In this document: positions 14,101-25,980 of the stretch, in pieces | How the letters are laid out: each line of letters begins with the position of its first letter | Position numbering within the stretch: position 1 is the stretch's first letter | Made by a program: the position numbers and the translations under genes | NCBI RefSeq assembly: GCF_000524195.1 | Contig: NW_020170391.1 | Span: forward strand, 1,176,938-1,240,937 | DNA: 64,000 nt | Source of the DNA: Echinococcus granulosus | Taxonomy: Eukaryota > Platyhelminthes > Cestoda > Cyclophyllidea > Taeniidae | Reading direction: 5' to 3' | Notes under the pieces: model-generated | Seen by the model: only the letters and a program-made list of their open reading frames with translations | What the model was told of the DNA's origin: nothing | The model's database searches: none

Positions 14101-17100
14101 GACTAGAATTTAAATTTTATGGTCAAAGCATCGCAACACTTTGTGTACTTTCTCGTCTGGCTGACAGAGTGTACGTACACTTCGAAAGAGCACAAAAATA
14201 GCAGTTTTAAATTTAAGAGAAAGATATTGTAGTTTAAAATGTATGGCCAAAAGGATGATCGTGGAGCGGGATCTGCTAGCGAAGGCATACCTGAGCATCA
14301 AAAGGAGGAGGACAACTGTTTCAACTTTCTTTAGGCTTTGCAACAAGCATTTAAAATCAAACCCTCCCCAATGCAAATCAAACCAAACGTGAACATCTGG
14401 ATTCGACAGCAGCCCGCAGATTCCCACATACCGTCAAATAAACTGTTCCGAGAGTGTCAAATGCAGGAGTGGGCAACTGGTGGCATCAAATACTCCTGTG
14501 TTAAGAAGCCTGTATCTTGCTGCCTAATGAGTGCTATTTAATTTGCTTCTTAATTAGTAACCTAATAGACGCAATCAAAGTTGATGACGCCAGCGGCCAT
14601 TAAAATGTATTTTTTACTTACGATTTGATTCGAGGTTCTTTTAGCTTATCCGATAAATTTGTGGCCCCTTCGAAAGTATGGCAAATTTCCCATAAAATGA
14701 ACACTTTTGATTGAACTAAATGTATTTTCGTACGGAAAAAAGTCACTACACGGTAAATACGTGACTATTCTTTTCAAAGTTATACAACCAGCTACGTTTG
14801 CAGAAGCAATCAAAATGTTTTTTACAGCACCTACTGTATCTTTGTAAAAATTTTTCTTTCAATTAAAAGCATACGACTACTTTTTCTTTTGTGAATGAGT
14901 TACATTAGCAGTACTTGACCTTTTATAAAATCAATGAAAATACCAATTTTACTTAACTATAATGAAATCAGAAAAATTCCCTGTTTAGGCATTTAACTAG
15001 GCTTTTAGGTGATCATCATGGGATCCTGGCGAATTTTCTTAAGAGATATCAATGAACTCAATACAGTGACCATAAACAGGGAATGGAATACTTTGAAAAC
15101 TTTGCAAACAATTTTTACGTAAAGCCACTGAGAAGATCGTTGCATAACTGATTCATTCAAGATTTTATGCACAAAACCTCCACTAAATTACTCATAAAAG
15201 GGCAAATGTAGTTTCTATTTATTGGGTCAACTTGAGAAGAATTTTGTTTTGTCCATTCCACTGGTAATGATGATATCAACATACTTCATGGGCATGGTTT
15301 GCTACCCATTATTATAAAAGGGTTCAACAATTTCTCTTCTTGTCTATTTGATAATTGTCAATTCAAGAATTATCATTGTTGCTCCACCTGAACGCGAAGA
15401 ATAAACAAACCCTAAATACTTCCGAATGTAGAGAAAGTAATAGCATGAGTTAGAGACGATAAAATAGGTTTGCATACTTCTCTAAATGAAAATGGGAAGA
15501 GGGGCTTTAAATAGTGATGTGGGATGCGAATTGCAATAAGCGCCCGGCAGGTGGCAGAGGACGAGTCCGATTGAGGTCTCACAAGGGGCAGTGTGGGAGT
15601 GTGCACAGAAGCTAAAGGCAGTCAATCCTTATCTATTACGAATTTTGCCGAGAGTTGTGCGGTATTTTTACATTTTCAAGCCCTCCCACCACCACCATCA
15701 GCAGCAGTAGCGGAGTGGAGTGGATTGAAGAGATGCAGTGTCAAGATTGCGCGGTCTCGCTAGCTCTTAAGGTAGATAAGTGAGTGAGAGGGGCAGAGGG
15801 GTGACTTCCTACGGCGTCCGATTGATAACGCTTTGCACGCAATGCCCACTTATTTAAATTCCACAATAGCATCCCCCAGGCCCGTTTATAGATTGCATCT
15901 CCCTGCAGTGGGTCGAGAAAAAATGTCGAAAAATTGAAGCGATTGAGGCACAAGCCTCATCCAATACGTATTTATTTATAGTATGCCCACTTCTCAATCT
16001 ATCGAAACGCCGTCAGCTTCGCCCTTGAATACCTCCTAAAAACCTTGTAAAGAAGGTCAGTCGGCTTTTTACGAGGATGTGCATTACATGGGGACTCTTG
16101 CATGAATTTTTCGCATTATGCATTCGTGATAGATGGTTTCATATAACTGAATCGAACCACCCTACTCACAACGCACCTCTAGCCCACATGTGCAGTTTTA
16201 CGTGAAAAGGCGTGATACCATTATTGCAGTTCACATTAATGTTGACGCCAAGATTGTTCATTTCACAGACTGTTGATTACTTTACATTAAATCATTACCA
16301 CTCAAAGTATGTCCTTGTTCTTACTTATGTTCTTAAATCTTCTTTTAATAGCAAAAGAATGGCTCATGGTTCTAAGCTGAAATCATTGCATGAACTAGTT
16401 AGTAGATTACCTCGGATACTACCCGGCAAAATTTTTAATCAAAAAACTGAATTTATTTGTTTATTTGGCAATTATTTCCCAGACTGTCTGTTCTCTGGGG
16501 AAATTTGGCCTCAACTGATGTTAAAATCTGATCTCAAACCTGGCATAATCACTTCGCGTTATCGCATTGTCTGTTAAAAGGCTGTTCGCGAACAGAATTC
16601 CCGAAGGAGCTGTTGACTGTCCTTCTCCCTCTTCTTCTTTTTCTTCTTCTCTCTTTCTTCATCATTAGCCTTTTTTAACTTGAGACTTCATTTCTTGCTT
16701 TCCTCCATCCTCCCTCTTTTCCACTCCGCTTTCTGTAAAGTAATAAACATATTAGATTATTCCCTTCCTCAAGTCAAACCTCACAAGCCCTGCCCCTCGA
16801 TAAGGCAAAGCGAAAATAAAACCTAAATGGAGCAAACGAAATTCCTCTAGCAAAAAATGTCAGCTTGGCTAAAAGTTGAGATAAGAAATCTAATTAGTGT
16901 GTCTCAGGGAAATTTGTAATTATCTTTACCACTCCCGTGCATAATGTGATCGGAGCATTATTCAATTTCCGCACCACGTAACGTTTCAAATATTTTCATT
17001 TCCATCTCGTACCTACCAAACACAATGTTATAAACACTGTGACTTTTTTTGAGAAGCAGAGGTTCATGTATCGTGGCATCCTAAACATAGGTGATGCATT

Positions 17101-17560
17101 TACTTATAAGGGAATGAGTTAGCCTAGAAAAGAAAAACGCAACTAATTGAAACTACTGTCGTGTTCAAATTGCAAGATTAAAAATTAGTTAAAGCCATTC
17201 CAGCCTTTCTATCACACCGAAATATTTTTGAAGCTTTAAGGGGATCAGCTTATATTTAAAGCCTCATTTTGATAAATTTTGCGTGAAATAACTCGTCATG
17301 GGTAAAAAAGTTTGCAGACTCATGAATCGCACTCTTCCAGAAGCTAAGCAAAAAAAAGCATACATTTTCGTACATGCACAATATTTTAGCAATATTGCAT
17401 TCAAATATTGTCCAATCACTTGATTTTCATAAAATGCAAACTCTTGTTTCCTATTATTCCTATCTCGTGACCGTCTGTTATTTTTGAAGCCAAAAATTAG
17501 CATTAAATAAACAAGATTCTAGACATTTAAGGCCTTGCCAAGTTCAAGACTGGAATCACT
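11171..17560. other. Gene-free DNA
   Basis: Mostly AT-rich. It contains a 12-base inverted repeat (ATTCCCTGTTTA at 14976-14987, complement at 15073-15084) with forkhead-like TGTTTA, a 14-base palindrome CTGTTCGCGAACAG at 16582-16595 and a 41-base pure pyrimidine run at 16620-16660. A mildly GC-rich patch lies at 15540-15960. No gene is supported. Confidence 0.5.
16620..16660. repeat. Uninterrupted pyrimidine tract
   Basis: Forty-one consecutive C/T bases rich in CTT units. It could adopt triplex (H-DNA) form or act as a polypyrimidine tract, but no exon follows that I can support. Confidence 0.6.
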
Positions 17561-18122
17561 ATGATTAGGAAGCACCGTTATGATGATTCGGCATATGTGC
17601 CATTGTTTTGTAAAGCAGCGAATTGTTTCAACCCTATTTTGGCAGATGAGTTTACAAGTAATAAGGGAGGTTTTATTTCTTTACCCAGCACAAGTTGGTG
17701 CCAACTAGTGTCTGTTTATCATCTTCTGTGTGTGGTGCTTAACTCCGAAAGCGAGGGTAAAAAAGTCGGAAACTTTTCTCTTGGCAGTGGTTTGGGCTTT
17801 AGTGCTTTTTGTCGCCTCTCTGATGCCTCGCAGAGGGTCTTTTTGGAGCGCCACCGTGAGGTGCCCTGTTGCGGCGGTGCAACCTGACGATGGCATTCCC
17901 ACCCGCCTCCAACTTCGTGAGAAAAGGTTTCATGCAAACCAACAAAGGTATGGAGAAAGTAGAGAAGAGAAAATGGAAACCAAAAAACGTAAAAACTATG
18001 AAGACACTATGAATGTGGTTTTTGTGTGGACACCCTGCTTTGCTGCAGTTTTTGCAAAAACCAGCACGCACAAATGTTTTCCGAACTTTCTTTGGGCGCA
18101 TCTTTGTGAATTCCTACGATAG
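17561..18122. other. ORF-dense, GC-richer patch of unknown status
   Basis: Two + strand frames (108 and 130 codons) and three minus frames (65, 72 and 100 codons) overlap here. The 130-codon + frame (17730-18122) shows a hydrophobic stretch near its start and a Lys/Arg/Glu-rich middle. No domain, splice pair or start context favours any of them. Overlap on both strands suggests stop-poor composition more than a gene. Confidence 0.2.
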
Positions 18123-18996
18123 ACACTTTGCTAAGTAGAAATTTTGTAGACCAAATATTTCCTGCACTTTAGGTATGAATAATCCCATGACCGCGACATG
18201 TGATGTGTGGATTCAATGATTGAATTTTTTATCTTTTGCTGCCTAAAAAAATAGTTAATGGGAATTTAAAATAGAGCTTAAATCTGCTGGGAACTGATGT
18301 GATTCTTTAAACAACACTTTAAAGGGTAATCCTTACTTCAAGTTGCCTTGATATTTTTCAGTTATCTATTAAAATAGAATAGGAGGATTTCAAGTTACCT
18401 AGATGGCAAATCACCTCAGAGTGTACGAAAACTTTACTAAGAAATCGACTGCAATCTGACGTGAAGTCTTCAAGACGAGGGTAGATATAAGCTGTTTTGT
18501 TTCATAAAAATAAAAAAACTTCCCTTAAAATTTTGATTAGGACGTTTTTGGAGACATCTAAGGTAATGATATCTTCGACGTCTTTGTTACAACCATTAAG
18601 GTTAAGAGTGACTGATGATGCTTTTTAACATGTATTATGGATTAAGTCTGGTAGATGATTAAGCTGGGAGAGTGAGAGTAAACACACTAAACTTGATTCC
18701 ACTCAGGTCCTAACTAATGTAGAAACTTCCCTCCATGTTTGCGTACACGCCTGCAGACAAAAAACAATGTTTGGTTATTTTGACAGCTTTTTTGGAGGAA
18801 GACAAGCAGCAGGAGTGGTGGCAGGAGCAGAAGCTTGGTCTTGCCCTTAAATTCACACTCCCCTGACCACTAGACTGTCCCCACTGACTGACCGACCACC
18901 ACCCTCTCGCTCTTCTCGGTCTCTTGCAGACATCAAAGTGTCAAATGTTGAATTTGCAACTCCGTTCCACTACACGTATATACCATACGCTGAGAA

Positions 18997-19040
18997 GCAG
19001 GCAGGCAAGCAGGCAGGCAGAGAGGCAGAGAGGGAAGAAG
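18997..19040. repeat. GCAG-type microsatellite
   Basis: Imperfect GCAG/GGCA tetranucleotide repeats that pass into GAGGCAGAGAGG purine-rich sequence. Confidence 0.7.
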
Positions 19041-19160
19041 GGAATGAGATACCTACCGTAGCCGTCTGTCGGGGAAGCAAAAGTTAAACTCCTCCTAAAC
19101 CCCGATAAGAAGGCATTAAATATTTAAATGGTGGTTGGGATTTCTTCTGCTGAAGTTGGG

Positions 19161-19185
19161 CGTGCGTGCACGCACGTACGCGCGT
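19161..19185. repeat. CG-rich palindrome and alternating purine-pyrimidine tract
   Basis: CGTGCGTGCACGCACG at 19161-19176 is a perfect 16-base palindrome. It continues into TACGCGCGT, making about 25 bases of near-perfect alternating purine-pyrimidine that could form Z-DNA. Confidence 0.6.
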
Positions 19186-19189
19186 CAAA

Positions 19190-22100
19190 CTACGGGTGAC
19201 ACATCTTTGAATAAATTTTTGTCCCACCGTTTAATTTAAGTCTCCTATATTTCCATAGCAAATCATGCTCTTATACTAAATGGCTAACTTACCCAACCAG
19301 TGAGTCTGCCACTAGTTTACATTATCAAAAGTCAAGACTAAAGGCGATACTTGGCGTTAAAGGTGAAAATAACTCCCTCAGCCATTTTATCCGCGTAAAA
19401 CTGCTGAATTATCCACAATAAATAAGTGTGTACCGACCTTCGTTTTTCACATTTGTTCTCCACTTTCAACAGGAGCTTTATCGTTTTAAAGAACATACTT
19501 CCACTGCGAGTAATTTCAAGCTGATAAAGTCAGGTAAACTATGATTAAGTATTTATTCAAAATTTTGCGAAAATTCCGTTGAAACCTCCATAACTATACT
19601 CAACGGCGCTCGAACCATTGGCTGAAGCACAACAAAATGAATCACATACGTGTGCTTCACCGCTCGAACAGGTTTCGAGGCGATGGTGGGTAGTGGTTCA
19701 GGCACACTAAACCTTTTGACCCATATTATTACTTTTTGCGCTCTTGATACATATTGGTTATGAATTGGACAAATGTGTTTTAACCCCATATGGTTACAAG
19801 GTGATTTATCACCTTCGTAAATTTTGTCCCTTATTGCACAGTTCCTACTCTTAGTGGTTTGGACGACACATACATGCATACATGCGCCCACACACACACG
19901 CACACGGACACCCACAAAATCGTACACATATGATTTGAATGCCCTCCATATGTGTGAGCGAAAGGGGCGAAAACTGACCCAAAAGCAGGAAAACACGTGC
20001 GAATGTGGTACAGCCCCTGGAGAAGGGGGTGGCTCCGGGTCTACGCTGACAGTGAAATTTGTTTGTTTTTCCTGTCACGCTACCAGAAGTTTTTTTATCT
20101 ACACCTCCTCCAGAGGCATGGAACCTTTTATATGGCATAAAGATTCCGTTTACAATTTCTTGGGTTGGTATTTTTCATTCTATTTTGAATAAAATACAGC
20201 TATTTCATCTACTTTGGAGTTTATGTATTTTACTCGATTTAAAGTGCTCACTGACAGTCCACTTTGCTTAGTTTTGATTTTCGCCATGCCAGGGTCTGTT
20301 AGTGTTGGATCCACTGCCACCTATGGTCAACGGCTATAGGATATTTAAGACAGTTAAGGAATTCACGTCTGGCAGCAAGATTGGTAAATTGAGTAAGATG
20401 TTAAGGCGTTAAATTGTAGCAAACCCAAAATCAAGTTTATATTAAGCCGCTTTTTTCATTTTTGGAGTTGGTAGAGTTAAATTGCCTGTGTGTACATCTA
20501 TATCCCCAATAAACTTTAAATGTTTGTCTTTAATAAAGAAATTCAAACGGTGGCCAACGAGTTTCCACCAAATTTAATCTTAACAGGATCGTGAACACGC
20601 GACCAGCAGTGTTCAATGCATTAATTGTTTGTGTAACTCCCCGCTTCGACAACGGGCTGCTGTGGTCTCCGGGCCATGCCAGTAGCCACCAGGCCCTTTT
20701 GCAGGTGGGCGATACATATTCTGCCCCAGCATTGTGTTTTCTTTCCTAGGGAATTCTCTAGCACTATAAGTATACATTAAATCAATTACGCAATAAAATT
20801 TAATTTCAGCTAACCCACTCACCAAATTTATGGCTTGTAATATGCAGTATTTGGGAAATCCCAGCTAAGTAATGGGACTGCGAGCATTAAGGTCACAAAA
20901 TTCATCGTCCAGACCTATAGATAGTATTTGCTCTACATCAGTCAACGCACCCAGTGACGAATATGCGTGCTTGCTTGCTTTTTAAAAAATTTTAACATGC
21001 TCTGCTTTTTCTTCCCATGTTTTGCTCGCATAAAGGTGTTACAGTTCAAAAAAGGAGGAATTTGTAACAGCACCCGGTTCATTTACAGAGTTTACAAACC
21101 TTAAATTACCAACCCAAACTTTTTCAGTGTTTCTCTTCACCCACAGCCTTCAAGCAGCAAATTCGTTGGTGTTAGACTTGCTTTTTGAACAGAATTACAA
21201 TACCACAGACCTTACCATGACTTTTATTTGTGACCAGCAAGAAGTAAATTGACACCATCTGGTCACGTTTTGGTTCACTTCTATCGCACAGTTTGTGGAT
21301 TCGCAGCAATTTGAATGATTGTTTGAACTCACTGCATTTTGTCATCTAAAACAATATTCCACCTCTTTTGTCTTATTATTATCACCTTGGTACTAACTGA
21401 AGCGTTATGACCTAAAATTACCTTTTAAGTGGAGGGGCCTTGAATTAATCTCAGTATAATGCTTTTCCAATTCCTCACATCTATAAGTAAAGCTAAATCC
21501 AATAATATGTCTTCGGTGAAAACGAGTATAGCATGAAATTTGCAGTAGTGGGGTTTCGGATATCAAACGTGTGTGAAGAAACTGTAAACGAAGCGACAAA
21601 AACTGTTTTAAAAAGGGCTTTAGGCTTTAAAACGAGGCCTCATTATCGCAGATTTTAACGCTGCAGATTCGCATACTACTCATTTTATCTGCGAATTCTA
21701 CATCCAACCTCAGTGAATTAGGGTCCCAAAAGTTATTCCTACTATTTTCTAATTAAATGCGTCTGTTTTCACTTATTTCCAATTACCACAAAACCATTTC
21801 CTCCAACAGGTTTTTTCTGCATTCAGATAAGAATTAGGCCTTGAAAGCACTTTTGCCTCATCGAATTAATGCCTCTCAGAAGTAGGTGTAAACAGCCTTT
21901 CAATTATACGGCACCATAATCCACATGCTAATTGTGTTTGTCAAACATAATAAGTATGCACATGATGTTCATCACCGATGTTTGGCTGAATTAGTGGTAA
22001 AGACGATCCCTCAATGTTTTGTTAGGCCTTTAGTTTGATCTATTATAGGCGACCTTTCATTTAGCGCCGTCACATCCACAAACAAAATGCTACCTCCAAA

Positions 22101-25100
22101 CCCAAGCTGCTTCTCGTTTCTTTCGCAGCAATTATTCCTACTTAGAAACATGGCTCAGATTCAGGAGCTAGTACTTAACACTAGGCGCTATCAATTAGGA
22201 GTAGCAATAGCCCTTGAAAGAGTTTTTTTCTTAACTTGGCGCAGCACTTATGTAGTTAACTACCATCAGACCTCGAGAGGAAAAAGGAAAGAAGGGATAG
22301 CTCCCACTAAAATGGTTTGTTTAGCTTGGAATGCTGGATCATGTAACACGTAGAAGGAGGGCAATTACAGTCATCACACCATAATCTGATGGTATGCCTT
22401 TAAAATTCGGTGAATCCTTTTTCTTTAAAAACTACCCTGTTCATTTATCTTGGTGAAATATCACTGTCAGAATTGATTTTGAGATTCGAAGGGCTGATGT
22501 TCCCAATATACCACCACCAACGATGTCTCGTTTAGCCAACGCGAAGCATATCTCCAATTTTAACACTAAACTGTGTTTTGTTAATTGTTACTGTCGACTA
22601 TATGTGCGGTTGTGGTCCCAAATAATAGGATACAAATTGGAATACGGATAGGTGAATAAATTGTACTTGTGTTTTTTAGGTTTGTCTGCCCTATAATCAA
22701 AATAGCAAAAAATCCTGACATCCTATAACGGAGTAGCTACACTTAATGCTGTCTAGTAAACATCAGGATCCCATACGTAATAACTCAACTGACAGGTTTA
22801 GTAAGAATTGTGAGCTCACTTTTTGGTATGTTATCCGCTGCACTTTTATTTTACCGCTGTGTATCTAACATAACAAGCCCAATCTCCATCTTTCGAGGAT
22901 ACCTAAACCTCAAACAAGCCTACGTGCTTTTACGGAATTTCATTGTTAAAGCAAACATGTGTTTAGTCAGTTAGGTATTGACGGTAAAAAAAAGAGAGCC
23001 GAATCCCATTCTTGCAACCACAAACAGCCGACAGTATGGCATATACCTATTGATGACACGTAACTCATAGTTTAATCCAAAATCTTGGTTTATTTTGATT
23101 TTTTTCGCAGGCTAGGCAAACGATAAATTGAACCGCCTGGAGCATTTGACATTTAAGCGCCGTAATGAAAGAGGATTATATAAAGTTCACCATAGGGTGG
23201 AGATGAAGGAAGAGGAGAAAGGCAAGGGGGAGTGCCACCCTCTTCCCCCACGGTATAAAATTGTGTTCCCGTGGGCATAGAAGAGGGTCCTTTGATCTCA
23301 CATCGCCATGGTGAAGGAGGTTTGCTTTGCTGTTTATATACCTGCAGAGGCCCGCGTACCCATACACACATGCGTACCTGTGTGAAGGCGTGCAAGTGTA
23401 CGTATATAAATGGGCCCGTGGGCATTTTAATGCTGCCTCCAAACCATTTTTATTCTGACACCCAGTTGGGTAATTAATCAAAAGACGCCTTGGTATGCAC
23501 AACAAGGCTGGTGTGGTAGTGGTAGCACTAGCAGGAGAGGTGTTAGAAGCACCGAAAACCCCAACATCCCACAGCGGTCAGGGCTTGCTTTGAAAAAAAC
23601 ATTTCAATAAATATGTTTCGGTGATGTGCGACTCGGTGTAAAAAGTCTTGGGCTATATCTGGGCCAAGTGTTGGACGGAAACAACCACTTTACAGATGTT
23701 TCACGACTGCATTAATGCGGCGTTTCATTCCCCTTCGAAGAAAGCTCGAAACTTGGGACCTCTAGCCCACGGCTTCACCACAATCCGATGACACTTTTTA
23801 TATTGTTTTCGAAAATGTGGCGAAAAAAGTGAACTATACGTTCACGTGGATGTCTCACTTTAACTAGTCTTTCGCTAGCTTCATTGAAGGCTTTTTTAGA
23901 GGTCTGCACATTCTATTAACAGGTGCCATGTGAACTTGTTATTGAAATTTGGAATTATTTTTAACCATTTATAAATGCTTGTTAAGATTTCTCAACCCAA
24001 AACATACTTCCTATGGATACCGATCATTTGCTCGTGAGTAGCACAAGAACTAGCATAAACTGATTTGATTCTAGTCCAAGAAAATAGGTCCTAGACGAAA
24101 CTGATTAGCATGCGCTCAGACCATCAAATGTGGCCAACGACGTAATTAACGCTGACTGTCGAACACCTACTTCTTTGCAATGGTGATGGATGCAAAAGAT
24201 ATCAATTTGGTTACTTTTCCATCTACTTTAGCTTCTTACATGGGACTTCAAGTTGGCAACATTACTCTGAACGCATTGATGTAATAAAATAGTTAAAAAG
24301 TCGCCTTCCATAGTCTACATACAATGGGTTTCAGTATCGGAATCGCGTGTGTACTGCATGTTTATAAGGGCATTACAACAGAAATAGCTCAATCCGAGTC
24401 CATAAGTAAGCATGCTCTTAAAGAGGCTGATTGATGTGATCCCGCATTTGTATATAAGTAAACTACTTCAAGTTATTATGTCATTCTTATCTTGTTGATG
24501 AGAGAATGACAATTTTTAGAAGAGGTGGGCCTGAAATTTACTTTCGGCAGTAGATTTTTTGCGTGGGGGCTAAAAGAAGGTCGAGATTGCTAACTCGTAA
24601 ATTAGGTTGGTCTAAATTGCCACAGAAACCGCAGGATGGCTCGAGAACACTGGTCAGGATATCTGATTTCTTCTTTTTTTCGCTACATAGATGAAATTGA
24701 GCTAGTTTGTCTCAAAATCCAAGTCTGCCGACTTCACATGACTGTGTTTTGCGCGTTGTGTGTGTGCGTGTGTGGTAAGTAGTTCAAAACTACTTTGAAT
24801 TTTATTCCAAGATTTTTTAAATTTCAAACTTCTTTTTATCCCGCGTTGGTGGTCAAAATGCTTTTAAATTAAATTAAAGCGGAAATATTCATACCTTCAT
24901 ACCCTTTAATGGGGCAAGAAAAAATATATAGAATGCTCTTGGTACATTCCCAAACACACTCGTTAGCTGACATTATGTGAACCCAAGTAGTGCATGCGTA
25001 AGCGGGTTTTGTTAACTATATTGAACGGTAAACCACCTTCAACTTGCATTTGCAATCAGCGACATCAATTCCTAGCTCATGGGATCCTTTTGTCCGCAAA

Positions 25101-25905
25101 TTTAAGGCGGCCAACTGGCATTTATGTTCTAGCTGTGGATCCTAGTTATGAAGTTTGCTTTGTAACTAAGTTTGATTATTATCAGCAATGCCGTCCATAG
25201 GCTATGAAAACCAGCTGCACAAAGATTGTGAAAGTGGAAAAATCAGACCCGATTGCTAACCAGAAAACAGGATCGTATTGTTGATTGTCGTAAAATTGTT
25301 GAAAACTGTTTGGTGAGCTAAGGGCCACTTCAACACCAATTTTAACTTGAAGTCATTGTAATTCGCTTACTTTCCTGTTAATTAAATCTAGAAAATCATT
25401 TTCACTTTCCAAAGTGGTACTTTTGTTCGTAAAAATGCGGCATGCTTGAACCAAGTGAAAATTTGTTACTCTTCATTTACATTCCTTCTCAGTGTGATTA
25501 AAAATTTTTGTAACATGTCAGCGCTTCTGTCCGCAGCAAAATCGTACTTACAGCCTGAGGAAACGCGATTTTTGTTTTCTAACCGTTTGAAGCTCTACTG
25601 AAATCTCACCAATGAGTGTAGATCTTTAAAAGGGATCCCCTTAACTGTACTTCTGCTTAATACCAACTATGGTATCCACCTGCAATGGATAAGCACGAAC
25701 GTCCAAGGCGGATATATGCTATGATTGGGGCTTTTTGCTCTAGTCAAAAAGCATCACATTTCACTTAAATTAAATGATTTTATTTGCGATTAGTGCACTG
25801 GTAAAACTTTTCCAATCTTGGTTTTGCAGTGCTCGCTCATTTACATTCCTTGCCCTCAAAACTAGTTTGCCTGCCAGTTATGCTGTTTAATAAATGAAAT
25901 CTTTT
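19190..25905. other. Gene-free DNA with two GT/CA-rich islands
   Basis: GT/CA-rich islands occur at 19820-20140 and 23150-23540, where overlapping open frames on both strands (up to 147 codons, minus, 19553-19996) reflect low-complexity CA repeats. The rest is AT-rich without supported features. A short GTGTGTGTGCGTGTGTGG tract lies near 24757. Confidence 0.5.
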
Positions 25906-25909
25906 CGCC

Positions 25910-25968
25910 TAATTAAATTTCCCTTATTCAAGAAAGGGTGAATTAATAATTAAATTTGACATTAATTA
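25910..25968. promoter_or_regulatory. Cluster of three TAATTA homeodomain-type sites
   Basis: TAATTA occurs at 25910-25915, 25947-25952 and 25963-25968, with further ATTAAT cores between. A CCAAT follows at about 25972. This is the type of cluster found in developmental enhancers, but AT-rich DNA produces such sites by chance. Confidence 0.25.
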
Positions 25969-25980
25969 TTTCCAATAGCA

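Noticed and set aside
14976..15084. 12-base inverted repeat with 85-base spacer
   Set aside because: At this spacing such a repeat is near chance expectation for the window.
16582..16595. 14-base perfect palindrome CTGTTCGCGAACAG
   Set aside because: Several palindromes of this length are expected by chance in 64 kb.
19553..20192. Overlapping frames of 147, 122 and 95 codons on both strands
   Set aside because: They share a CA/GT low-complexity tract that lacks stops in several frames.
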